Below, piece by piece: positions 17,289 through 26,388 of a stretch of DNA of 62,323 bases. The notes under the pieces were generated by a model. It made no database searches and was not told the origin of the DNA. It saw only the letters and a program-made list of their open reading frames with translations. The translations under genes were made by a program, and so were the position numbers. Source of the stretch: Kineosphaera limosa NBRC 100340 (GTDB lineage Bacteria > Actinomycetota > Actinomycetes > Actinomycetales > Dermatophilaceae). Location of the stretch: NCBI RefSeq assembly GCF_000298215.1, contig NZ_BAHD01000021.1, positions 1 to 62,323 of the forward strand. The letters are read 5' to 3'. How positions within the stretch are numbered: the stretch's first letter is position 1; each line of letters opens with the position of its first letter.

Positions 17289-17927
17289 TCACAGGCCGGC
17301 GCACTGGCCTTCCTTGTTGCCGTCGACGCGGTTTCCGGAGCCGCTGGGCGCCGGGGTGTTGCCCGTGCACTTGATGTTGCCGTCGACGGTGTTGCCTGTG
17401 ATGGTGAGCGCGCCGGTGTTGTTCGTCGCCTCCAGATTGCCGTCGAGGCGCACCCCGTCGATCGTGGCCTCGCCGCCATTGGTCAGCTGGATGTTGCCGT
17501 CGACCTCGCCGCCATAGAGCGTCAGCGAGCCGTACCACTGCGCCTCGATGTTGCCGTCGATGCGCGCGTTCGTCGCCATGAGGTGGGCGCCCGAGCCGAT
17601 CTTGATGTTGCCGTCGATGCGGGTGCCCTCGAGCGTGCACTGCGCGCCGTCGGGCACGACGACGTCCTTGTCGACCTGCGCGGCGCCGACCGTCATCGTG
17701 CAGTTGCCGCCGGTGAACGTGCCGCCGGTCGGTGCGGCCGGGCTCTTCGTCGGACTCGCGGCCGGGCTCTGCGCAGGCGACTGCGCCGCCGTCTGCTCGG
17801 GAGACTGCTGCGGGCTCATGGTGACGGCGGGGCTGGGCGACTCCGCCGGCGCATCGTTCCCGCCGCCACATCCGGCGACGGCGGCGGCCAGGGCGAGCGC
17901 GGAGAGCAGGACAACTGGACGTCTCAT
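17289..17927 (-). CDS. Secreted lipoprotein with beta-helix-like DGN repeats
   Basis: 212 residues. An N-terminal lipobox (VAGC, Cys20) follows a signal sequence, so it is anchored outside the membrane. A Ser/Pro/Gln-rich linker (residues ~25-65) leads into a domain of short repeats with the recurring motif h-D-G-N-(I/L) at about 20-25 residue spacing (RIDGNIK, RIDGNIE, VDGNIQ, RLDGNLE, VDGNIK, VDGNK). This spacing suggests a small right-handed beta-solenoid. Four cysteines near its start and end could staple it. No family was recognised beyond that; function is unknown. Confidence 0.75.
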   Translation of the reverse strand: MRRPVVLLSALALAAAVAGCGGGNDAPAESPSPAVTMSPQQSPEQTAAQSPAQSPAASPTKSPAAPTGGTFTGGNCTMTVGAAQVDKDVVVPDGAQCTLEGTRIDGNIKIGSGAHLMATNARIDGNIEAQWYGSLTLYGGEVDGNIQLTNGGEATIDGVRLDGNLEATNNTGALTITGNTVDGNIKCTGNTPAPSGSGNRVDGNKEGQCAGL

Positions 17928-18237
17928 GACGCGCAAACTACGACATCCACGGCACCGCCCGTAACCACCTGTGGTGTCGGCACAGCGCTCGCGGCGGCTA
18001 ATCGGCGCCCCGCACGCGACCGCGTCGAGACCAGCTCGTAACTGTTGAACCGCAGGTCGCGCCGCCGCCGCGGACGATAAGAGCGACATCACAGATCGGT
18101 TACTCGCCTTGTCGGCAACGCCGCAGGGGGCGATGCTGGCGGTTCACTGGGAACAGCACGCAAGACGTAGGCACGGAAGGCAGCAATAGGCAGCAGCACG
18201 GCAAGCACTAACAGGCAGCTTGGTGAAGGAGGCGGTC
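17928..18237. other. Divergent intergenic region, 310 nt
   Basis: It lies between the lipoprotein (minus) and the unknown protein (plus) and must hold both promoters. No operator-like palindrome was found. The final ~60 nt contain loose GGCAGCA/GGCAAGCA reiterations. AAGGAGG lies just before the ATG at 18238. Confidence 0.4.
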
Positions 18238-18771
18238 ATGAACGAAGAATCCCCCCGTCACGACGTCGAGATCGCGCCGCTGGAGTCCGGCGGCACGCTC
18301 TGCGGCTTTCTGTTGCTCGGGCGATGGCCGACCAACACGGTCGAGTGGGCCAAGTTTCTGGTGCTGGCGGTGCGCATGGCGGCGGTCCCCGGGCTGCTGC
18401 CGGCGAGCACTGTCTACGCCGTGCACGACGACATGACCGAGAAGCCGCACCCGCAGGCCGTCGGCATCATCACGGTCGCCGGTCACGTCGTCGGCAAGGA
18501 CGCCCTGCGACCGGGCTCCCTGGCCGAGCCGCGGCCGCACGGCGTGGTCGTGCTGCACCCGCCGTCGCACACGATCCCCTCCGATCCGGAGTTCGCCACC
18601 GCCTCCGGCTGCGTCTTCCTGCCCGGCCTACCGCACCTGGGGCTCGACCACCGGGCGGCATGGGCGCAGGCGGCCGTCGACGGAACGGTGACCCAACTCG
18701 TCAGCCGCGGCCGCGTCGACCCCCTCGGCGACGTCGACACCGCCGCCCTCTCGGCCTTCCTCGCCGCCTGA
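18238..18771 (+). CDS. Hypothetical protein
   Basis: 177 residues, not recognised. The ATG at 18238 has AAGGAGG 5-6 nt upstream; an in-frame GTG at 18220 is less likely. Composition is that of a soluble globular protein without membrane segment or signal peptide. A notable segment is HPPSHTIPSDPEFATASGC, and AVHDDMTEKPHPQAVG may form a loop. It is convergent with the penicillin-binding protein gene with a gap of only 13 nt. GC3 bias and a good ribosome site support it as real. Confidence 0.65.
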   Translation: MNEESPRHDVEIAPLESGGTLCGFLLLGRWPTNTVEWAKFLVLAVRMAAVPGLLPASTVYAVHDDMTEKPHPQAVGIITVAGHVVGKDALRPGSLAEPRPHGVVVLHPPSHTIPSDPEFATASGCVFLPGLPHLGLDHRAAWAQAAVDGTVTQLVSRGRVDPLGDVDTAALSAFLAA

Positions 18772-18784
18772 CCAACCCTTCGTT

Positions 18785-20509
18785 TCAGGGGACGGCGCGC
18801 AGGAAGGTCTCGAGCAAGGGGCCGGCGGTGCTGGAGCCGCTGACGCCGTCCTCCACGAAGACGGCGACGGCCAAGTCGCCCTGCACCGCGATCATCCAGG
18901 CGTGGGTGCGCGGCGGGGTCTGGGTGCCGTACTCGGCCGTCCCGGTCTTGGCCAGCACCGGCTCACCCGGCACGTCCGCCAGGAACGCCGCGGTACCGCC
19001 GTCGACCACGCCCCGCATCATTTGCTGCAACGCCTGTGCGTGCGGCACGGGAGGCCAGGCCGGCGGGCCCGTCGCGGCGTCGACCTGGGAGGTTGCGTCG
19101 GCCCCGGCCGTAGGGGCGCCCGAGGGCTGCTCCGGCTCGGCAGCGTCCGGCGTCTGCTCCGGGAGCACAAGCTGCGGCGCCACGGTGTGCCCGCCGCCGA
19201 TGGACGCGGCGACTGTGGCCATACCCAGCGGAGAGGCCAGCACCAGGCCTTGGCCGATCAGTCCGGCCCCGTGCTGCGTCTCGTTGCCGTCGGTCGGCAC
19301 CTGCCCCAGGTAGGCAGGCGCGCCGATCCTCGGTTCGGCCAGCAGGCCGAGGGCGCCGGCCGCGTCATGCAGAGCCTGCGGCGTCGCCAGGTCGCGCGCG
19401 TTGATGAGGGCCGTGTTGCACGACTGCGCGATGGCCGTGCGTAGGGGGATGTCGCCCAGGGCGGCGGCGGGGTAATCGCTGTAGTTGCGGAACGGCCAGC
19501 CGCCCGCACTCGTCGTCGCCGTGCACTGCACCACAGAATCGGGAGTCAGGCCCGCCGACAGCAGCGCCTCCGCGGTCACCACCTTGAACGTCGACCCCGG
19601 CGCGTACCGACCCAACGTCGCCGTCGAATAGCCCTGGGAGCCGGGGCCGCTCGCTACAGCGAGCAGATGTCCGTCGCTGGGCCGGACCGCCACGATCGCC
19701 GACGGTGGACCCACGGCGGCCAAGGTCTGCTCGGCGGCGCGCTGCACCGCGGCGTCCAGGCTCACGCGCACGTCGTTGCCCGCGACCGGCTCCACGCTGG
19801 TCAACTCATGCCTCTCGGTGCTGCCCGGGGAGATGTCGACGCGGTGCACGACATAGCCGGGAGTCCCGGCCAGGGTGGCCTCCTGGGCGGCCTGCACCCC
19901 GCTGAGGCCGACCGGGTCGCCGACCTCGACGCGCCCTCCGGAGGCATCGGCCTGCTCCTGCCCGGCGGCGCCGACGATGCCCAGCACCGGTCGGGCCAAC
20001 GACTCCTGGGGATCGAACGCGGTGCCCTGGGTGCCGACGAGACTGCCGCGCTCGGGCAGCATCCGCTTGGTCTCCAACCGTTCCTCCGGTCGCAGACCCG
20101 GGGCCAGCACCGCCGGGTCCCACGCCAGGTGCCAGCCCTGCTCGCCCCAGCGCAGCGTCGCATTCGTCGTGTAGACCCACGGCTCGGCATCGGGCTGGAT
20201 GCGCCAGGAGTGTCGCAGATCGACCTGCGCGCCGTCGCCGCCGTCGCTCAGGTCCACTCCCGCGACGCTCACCTCGTGCGGGAGGCCGGCCAGGTTGCCG
20301 AGCACCGCGGCCAGATCGGCTGGCGGGTCGGCCACTCCGGCACGGGCGCCGGGCGGCACCGATCCGGCGGCCAGGGCCGTCGCGACCTGCTCCCCGGCAC
20401 CGACAGCCTGCGCCACCCGTTCGGCGAATCTGCCTGAGACCCACCAGCCCCCAGCAGCGATCGCCACGGCGAGCGCGATCGCCAGAACCCCCGCAAGCCA
20501 CGTCCTCAC
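18785..20509 (-). CDS. Class B penicillin-binding protein (transpeptidase, MecA-like N-terminus)
   Basis: 574 residues: one N-terminal membrane anchor (residues ~5-27), an NTF2-like MecA_N-type domain (~30-135), a dimerisation-type linker, then a transpeptidase domain with STFK (nucleophile Ser306), SCN (363-365) and KTGT (from Lys521). All catalytic motifs are intact, so it should cross-link peptidoglycan on the outer face of the membrane. A Pro/Ala/Glu-rich insert before KTGT (~460-490) is low complexity. The domain order is shared with low-affinity PBPs, but beta-lactam resistance cannot be inferred. Confidence 0.9.
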   Translation of the reverse strand: MRTWLAGVLAIALAVAIAAGGWWVSGRFAERVAQAVGAGEQVATALAAGSVPPGARAGVADPPADLAAVLGNLAGLPHEVSVAGVDLSDGGDGAQVDLRHSWRIQPDAEPWVYTTNATLRWGEQGWHLAWDPAVLAPGLRPEERLETKRMLPERGSLVGTQGTAFDPQESLARPVLGIVGAAGQEQADASGGRVEVGDPVGLSGVQAAQEATLAGTPGYVVHRVDISPGSTERHELTSVEPVAGNDVRVSLDAAVQRAAEQTLAAVGPPSAIVAVRPSDGHLLAVASGPGSQGYSTATLGRYAPGSTFKVVTAEALLSAGLTPDSVVQCTATTSAGGWPFRNYSDYPAAALGDIPLRTAIAQSCNTALINARDLATPQALHDAAGALGLLAEPRIGAPAYLGQVPTDGNETQHGAGLIGQGLVLASPLGMATVAASIGGGHTVAPQLVLPEQTPDAAEPEQPSGAPTAGADATSQVDAATGPPAWPPVPHAQALQQMMRGVVDGGTAAFLADVPGEPVLAKTGTAEYGTQTPPRTHAWMIAVQGDLAVAVFVEDGVSGSSTAGPLLETFLRAVP

Positions 20510-20592
20510 GAGCCCAATCCTCGCCCAAGCCGTCGACTCGCGACGGCCCGTTCCACGGTGCGAGGCGCCCGCGGCTCCCCTAGCCTGTGTCG

Positions 20593-21123
20593 ATGAGCCG
20601 GTTGCTGATAGTGCACCACTCGCCGACCGCGTCGATGCGGGCGCTCACCGAGCGGGTCGAGGCGGGGGCTCGCGACGACCTCATCGAGGGAGTGGAGGTC
20701 GTGTTGCGGCCGGCGTTGGCGGCCGACGCCGACGACGTACTCGCCGCCGACGCCATCGTGCTGGGCACCCCGGCCAACTTCGGCTACATGTCCGGAGCGC
20801 TCAAACACTTCTTCGACTCCACGTTTCTGCGGATCGGTGGGGCTCTGGCCGACGACGGCTCGGCCGGTGGGTCGTCGGGGGACGCCCCCGGGGGCTCTGT
20901 CGCCGCTGACTCCGGCGGGGGTCGGCAGCAGATGCCGTTCGGCCTGTACGTGCACGGCCGCTACGACACCACCGGGGCGGTGCGCTCAGTGCAGGCCATC
21001 ACGGCGGCACTGCCCTGGCGACAGGGCTTCGACGTCTTGGAGGTGCTCGGTGACCTCACCGGCGAACACCGGGAAGCCGCCTACGAGTTGGGCGGGACCC
21101 TGGCCGCCCTCGTCTCTGCCTGA
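20593..21123 (+). CDS. Flavodoxin-like NAD(P)H-dependent oxidoreductase
   Basis: About 176 residues. The N-terminus MSRLLIVHHSPTASMRALTE is the flavodoxin phosphate loop and GTPANFGYMSGALKHFFDST is the FMN-isoalloxazine loop of the WrbA/flavodoxin family. A Gly/Ser/Asp-rich insert (~95-120) separates it from a conserved MPFGLYVHGRYDTTGA segment. The product would bind FMN as a redox partner or quinone reductase. ATG 20593 is preferred to GTG 20587. It is divergent from the PBP gene. Confidence 0.8.
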   Translation: MSRLLIVHHSPTASMRALTERVEAGARDDLIEGVEVVLRPALAADADDVLAADAIVLGTPANFGYMSGALKHFFDSTFLRIGGALADDGSAGGSSGDAPGGSVAADSGGGRQQMPFGLYVHGRYDTTGAVRSVQAITAALPWRQGFDVLEVLGDLTGEHREAAYELGGTLAALVSA

Positions 21124-21285
21124 ACCGTCCGGACACTCCGCAAACAGTTCTTTGCAATGACCGTTGGGCGACTGTGAGCGTTTAACCGCCGCAGAATCGG
21201 TCTAGGGCCTGGCCCTGTGGGCTTTTGCGCGAGAGAGTAGACGAGCATGCCTGTCGCAACAAGCCGACGGGGAAGGGACCCTCTC

Positions 21286-21879
21286 ATGGCAGAAGTAGTG
21301 CTGTTCCATCACGCGCATGGGCTGACGGAGGGTGTCCACAGGTTCGCCGACACGCTGCGCCAGGCCGGGCACACCGTGCACACGCCCGATCTGTACGACG
21401 GCCGAGTGTTCGACGACTTGGCCGAGGGTGTGGAGTACGCCCAGAGCCTGGGCATGGCCACGATCGTCGAGCGCGGCGCTGCGGCCGTCGAGTCGCTCGG
21501 CCCGCAACTGGTGTTCGCTGGCTTCTCGCTCGGCGTCGTCCCGGCGCAGCACCTGGCGCAGAACCACAAGAGCGCGACGGCCGCGCTGCTGCTGCACTCC
21601 TGCCTCCCGATCGACGCATTCGGCGGTGCCTGGCCGGGCAGCGTGCCGGTCCAGGTGCATGCGATGGAGGAGGACCCCTGGTTCATCGACGCCGACCTGC
21701 AGGCGGCCCGCACGCTGGTGGCCGACTCGACCGATGCCAAGCTGTTTCTCTACCCCGGCGCCCGGCACCTGTTCGCCGACGACAGCCTGCCGGACTACGA
21801 CGAGGCCACCGCCGGGCAGGTCATGCGGCATGCGGTCGGCCTGCTGAACGCCGTGGACGCCCGCCAGCGCAAGCCCTGA
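21286..21879 (+). CDS. Dienelactone hydrolase family protein
   Basis: 197 residues from ATG 21286, preceded by GGAAGGGA. The alpha/beta-hydrolase fold shows LFHHAHGLTEGV at the oxyanion strand, a nucleophile elbow GFSLGV (Ser rather than the Cys of true dienelactone hydrolase), an acidic residue in MEEDPWF and a catalytic His in GARHLFAD. It is a soluble hydrolase of unknown substrate. A longer frame from 21247 lacks a ribosome site. Confidence 0.85.
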   Translation: MAEVVLFHHAHGLTEGVHRFADTLRQAGHTVHTPDLYDGRVFDDLAEGVEYAQSLGMATIVERGAAAVESLGPQLVFAGFSLGVVPAQHLAQNHKSATAALLLHSCLPIDAFGGAWPGSVPVQVHAMEEDPWFIDADLQAARTLVADSTDAKLFLYPGARHLFADDSLPDYDEATAGQVMRHAVGLLNAVDARQRKP

Positions 21880-21945
21880 GCCCGACCGGACCCGACCACC
21901 CGGGCCCTTCTCACCGCTGCGCCCATCGCACTACGATCCCGACTC

Positions 21946-22953
21946 GTGAGCGATGACCACGGCGGCAGTTCGACACGCCGCCAGACCGACACCCAGGGCC
22001 CGCTGACGACCACCGCGCCACCAGACAAGGGCAGCGAGAGCCTCCTGACCGTACTCGTCGCCCTTGCGGCCAACGCCCTCATCGCCGGGGCGAAGACCGT
22101 CGCGGCGGTCATCACCGGCTCCGCGTCGATGGTGGCGGAGGCGGCGCACTCCTGGGCGGACACCGGCAACGAGGTCTTCTTGCTCATCGCCGAGCGGCGC
22201 AGCGAACAACCCAGCGACGCCGCGCATCCGTTCGGCTACGGTCGCGCGGCCTATGTGTGGGCGATGGTGGCCGCGTTCGGACTGTTCACCGCGGGCTCGA
22301 TCCTGTCGATCAGTCACGGCATCGGGCAGCTGGGCGCACCGGAGGAGGAAACGAACTACCTGCTGGCATACATCGTGCTGGCCATCGCCTTCGTGCTCGA
22401 GGGCATCTCCTTCAGCCAGGCCGTGCGCCAGACCCGCACTCAGGCGCGACGCTTCGGGTTGCGGCCGATGCGGTTCGTGCTGACGACCTCGCAGACCACG
22501 CTGCGGTCGGTCTTCTTCGAGGACGCCGCCGCGCTGCTGGGCATCCTCCTGGCCGCCGGCGGCATCCTGGCCCACGAGATCACCGGCGACCCGATCTACG
22601 ACGCGATCGGCTCGATCCTCGTCGGGGTGCTGCTGGGTGTCGTCGCGATCCTGCTCATCGTGCGCAACGGGCAGTTTCTCATCGGGCAGGCGGCACGCCC
22701 GTCGCTGCGCGCCGAAGCGCTGCGGGCCCTGCTGGAGCACCCCGAGGTCGATCGCGTGACCTTCCTGCACCTGGAGTGGGTCGGACCCTCCAAGCTGTTC
22801 ATGGTCGCCGCCGTCGACCTCTCCGACGACGACCGGGAGTCGGTGCTGGCGGCAAGGCTCGAAGCCTTGGAGGCGCAGATCAACAGGTACGACCTCATCG
22901 AGAAGTGCATCCTGACCCTGTCGGGGCCGCACCAGGAGAACATCACCGCTTAG
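21946..22953 (+). CDS. Cation diffusion facilitator (CDF/SLC30A9-like) transporter
   Basis: 335 residues from a GTG start, with about six membrane segments and a cytoplasmic C-terminal domain. The first metal motif HSWADTGNE is intact. The second helix has FFEDAAALLG, where classic CDF zinc exporters have HxxxD; this Glu variant is typical of the ZnT9-like branch whose transport role is less certain. Probable divalent-cation transport (Zn, Mn or similar). The gene is convergent with the TetR gene and a family A palindrome lies 34 nt after its stop. Confidence 0.85.
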   Translation: MSDDHGGSSTRRQTDTQGPLTTTAPPDKGSESLLTVLVALAANALIAGAKTVAAVITGSASMVAEAAHSWADTGNEVFLLIAERRSEQPSDAAHPFGYGRAAYVWAMVAAFGLFTAGSILSISHGIGQLGAPEEETNYLLAYIVLAIAFVLEGISFSQAVRQTRTQARRFGLRPMRFVLTTSQTTLRSVFFEDAAALLGILLAAGGILAHEITGDPIYDAIGSILVGVLLGVVAILLIVRNGQFLIGQAARPSLRAEALRALLEHPEVDRVTFLHLEWVGPSKLFMVAAVDLSDDDRESVLAARLEALEAQINRYDLIEKCILTLSGPHQENITA

Positions 22954-22987
22954 CACCCTTCCGGCGCCTCCCCGGGCCTGCGTGCAC

Positions 22988-23047
22988 CGAAAAGATAGTG
23001 TTCGCTTTTGCACGGCTGACGGTGCAAAAACGAACACTATCTTTTCG
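22988..23047. repeat. Family A palindrome, copy 2 (26-bp stem, one mismatch)
   Basis: Arms 22988-23013 and 23022-23047 pair with a single G/A difference around an 8-nt loop. The core AGTGTTCGCTTTTGC is identical to the other two copies. The right arm overlaps the last codons of the convergent TetR gene and provides its TAG stop (from AAAAGATAG read on the minus strand). Confidence 0.88.
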
Positions 23048-23903
23048 CCGGGACCGCAAGCGCCAAGATGAGCTCGTCGAGCTGCGCCGCGGCGGCGCGG
23101 ATGCGCTCCCGGCTCCAGACCGCGTCGGGATCGGGCTCGAGGTAGGCGAAGAACACGGTGACCAGGTGCAACGCCGGCAGCGACCAGTGCGCCTCTTTGG
23201 TCGAACCGAACGGCGCCAGCCGGATCGTTCCGCCGCCACCTCGCCCTTTCGGCGCCGCGGCCGTCGCGTTGACGATGAGCCCGGTCATCATGGCGCCCGC
23301 CGCACCGGCCATGACGCGGAAGCCCTCGGGCTCGGCCAGCGGGGGCACGAGCCGGTAGCCGAGCAGCGCCGGCAGCCGGGCGTAGACGGCGGCGCGATGG
23401 TCCAGAAAGCTCGCCTCGGTCTGCGCGAGCGCGGCCTGCACGTCGTCGCGCAGCGTCCCGGCTGGCAAGCCGCGACAGGTGGCGGTGATCGCCAGGTAGG
23501 TCTGCCAGTGCGGCGAGGCGTGGATGCGCTCGAAGTCGGCCTGGGCGCTCACCCGCAGCGCCTCGACGACGAGGTCGCGTCGCCCCTGCGGGGTGCTCAG
23601 GGCTTCGCCGCTGACGCGCAGCAGGTCGGCGAGTTGACCGAGTTCGCGGGGGGATTCGGCGACCAGGCGGGTACCGCGGACCGCACTGACGAGCACCTCA
23701 CGCAGAAAGTCCGCCTTGTTCGGCCACTGCCGGTAGGCGGTCGCCCGGCTGACGCCCGACTCCGCGATGACCTTCTCCAGGCTCAGGTGCTCCAGGCTCA
23801 CGCTCATCCCCTCGCGCAGGATCCGAGCGACCGCGACGTCGACCAGCCGTTGCCGGGGCGTGCTCGCCGTCGCAGTGGTGGACCGTTGACGTGAGGTCGA
23901 CAT
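23037..23903 (-). CDS. TetR-family transcriptional regulator
   Basis: 288 residues from ATG 23903. The N-terminal helix-turn-helix is clear: SLEHLSLEKVIAESGVSRA then TAYRQWPNKADFLREVL. The ligand-binding part is long for the family. The start codon overlaps a perfect palindrome, so it probably represses itself and the divergent nitroreductase-like gene. There is no convincing ribosome site, suggesting a leaderless transcript. The C-terminal residues (AKR-stop) are encoded by a family A palindrome arm. Confidence 0.88.
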   Translation of the reverse strand: MSTSRQRSTTATASTPRQRLVDVAVARILREGMSVSLEHLSLEKVIAESGVSRATAYRQWPNKADFLREVLVSAVRGTRLVAESPRELGQLADLLRVSGEALSTPQGRRDLVVEALRVSAQADFERIHASPHWQTYLAITATCRGLPAGTLRDDVQAALAQTEASFLDHRAAVYARLPALLGYRLVPPLAEPEGFRVMAGAAGAMMTGLIVNATAAAPKGRGGGGTIRLAPFGSTKEAHWSLPALHLVTVFFAYLEPDPDAVWSRERIRAAAAQLDELILALAVPAKR

Positions 23904-23938
23904 GAGACGTAGTGTCTCAGGTGAGACATCGTGTCTCA
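23903..23938. promoter_or_regulatory. Tandem TetR operators between divergent genes
   Basis: Two near-identical 17-bp palindromes, TGAGACGTAGTGTCTCA (23903-23919) and TGAGACATCGTGTCTCA (23922-23938), are spaced 19 bp centre to centre, about two helical turns. They lie between the TetR gene and the divergent F420-type gene, the classic arrangement for autoregulation and control of the neighbour. Confidence 0.85.
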
Positions 23939-23960
23939 ATCATTCGTGTCAGGAGTCGCC

Positions 23961-24446
23961 ATGGCCACCAAGTCCCGGCTCGACAGTCGCACGGCGCGCA
24001 CGCTGCGGGCGATGTACCCCGGCGGCCGCGGCACCCCCCTGGCCCGGCGGCTGTCGCACCTGTGGTCGTGGACGTTCGCCCGCGGCTGGGCGGGGCGCCG
24101 CTGGGTCACCTTGGAGGTGACTGGGCGGCGCTCCGGGCAGCCGCGGCTGTTTCCGCTCGGCATGGCCGACCTGCACGGTCGCTGGTACCTGGTGTCGATG
24201 CTCGGTGAGTGCGCCTGGGTGCGTAACGTGCGCGCGGCCGACGGGGCGGCCACGCTGATTCGCAAGCGGCGACGCCCCGTGCGCCTCGTCGAGGTGCCGG
24301 TCGCCCAACGCGCCCCGATCCTGCAGCGCTACCTGAACACGGTGCCCGGCGGGCGTCCGCACATTCCGGTCGAGCCCGACGCGCCCCTGGCGGAGTTCGC
24401 GGCGGTCGCCGACCGGTATCCGGTCTTCGAGGTGCGCCCCGCCTGA
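23961..24446 (+). CDS. Nitroreductase/quinone reductase family (deazaflavin, DUF385-like)
   Basis: 161 residues from ATG 23961, with AGGAG 6 nt upstream. The pattern VTLEVTGRRSGQPRLFPLGMA, then WYLVSMLGECAWVRNVRAAD, is that of the split-barrel F420H2-dependent quinone/nitro reductase (Ddn-like) family. It would reduce quinones or nitro compounds using reduced F420, or bind a related flavin. The adjacent double operator and TetR gene suggest it is induced by a ligand of that regulator. Confidence 0.85.
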   Translation: MATKSRLDSRTARTLRAMYPGGRGTPLARRLSHLWSWTFARGWAGRRWVTLEVTGRRSGQPRLFPLGMADLHGRWYLVSMLGECAWVRNVRAADGAATLIRKRRRPVRLVEVPVAQRAPILQRYLNTVPGGRPHIPVEPDAPLAEFAAVADRYPVFEVRPA

Positions 24447-24506
24447 GGCGGGCGCTCTTCTCGGTCCGCCGGCCGGTCAACCTGTGGCCGGTCAACCTCC
24501 GGTCGA

Positions 24507-24968
24507 TCAACCCTGCGGCGGCAACCCTTCGAGCAGCTTGTCGGTGATGCGATTCAGGGCCGCCAGATCGGCCTCGTCGAGCCGGTCGATGAACAGCTGC
24601 CGAACGGTGCGCACATGAGCGGGTGCCGCGGCCTCTATGGCGGTCCGTCCCTGCGGGGTGAGCAGCACGATCGCGCCACGCCCGTCCTCGACGCACTCCG
24701 CGCGGGCGACCAGCCCCCGCTTCTCCATCCGCGTCAGGTGATGCGAGAGCCGGCTGCGCTCCCACTGCAGACCGCGCGCCAGATCGCTGACCCGCACCGA
24801 CCCCGACTCCACGTCGGTGAGCATGACCAGCACCTCGAAATCCGGCAGGGACAGGCCCGCGTCGGCCTGCATGTTGCGCTGCATCTGGGCGGTCAGGCGC
24901 CCGTTGACCTGCAACCAGGCTCGCCAGACGCGCTGCTGGTGATCATCGAGCCAGGGCACCTGCGTCAT
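24507..24968 (-). CDS. MarR-family transcriptional regulator
   Basis: 153 residues from the ATG preceded by GGAGAG (24977 is an alternative start). The winged helix is standard: LSLPDFEVLVMLTDVESGSV, LARGLQWERSRLSHHLTRME and the wing RAECVEDGRGAIVLLTPQG. A palindrome between it and the divergent P450 gene is a likely binding site. It probably controls itself and perhaps the P450/ABC genes that follow. Confidence 0.9.
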   Translation of the reverse strand: MTQVPWLDDHQQRVWRAWLQVNGRLTAQMQRNMQADAGLSLPDFEVLVMLTDVESGSVRVSDLARGLQWERSRLSHHLTRMEKRGLVARAECVEDGRGAIVLLTPQGRTAIEAAAPAHVRTVRQLFIDRLDEADLAALNRITDKLLEGLPPQG

Positions 24969-24983
24969 GCTCTCCATTCTAGG

Positions 24984-24998
24984 TGTGTGAGTGACACA
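24984..24998. promoter_or_regulatory. Candidate MarR operator
   Basis: TGTGTGAGTGACACA is a 15-bp palindrome (5-bp arms TGTGT/ACACA) placed 15 nt upstream of the MarR start and 130 nt upstream of the P450 start. The half-site spacing fits MarR dimers; assignment is by position only. Confidence 0.55.
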
Positions 24999-25127
24999 TC
25001 ATGAAACGTTGGTGGGCGAAGGCCGGGGGGATGTGTGCCGCGCGACCCCGCAGGTGACCGGCACCCACGGCCCGAACGCAGCCGAGCAGGGCGTTTATCG
25101 TGCAAGAAGCCGATGAAGGAGACGGTG

Positions 25128-26348
<1,221 letters not shown>

Positions 26349-26388
26349 GGGACGGGGTTACCCTGGCCGAGTGCCAAGGGGACAGCAC

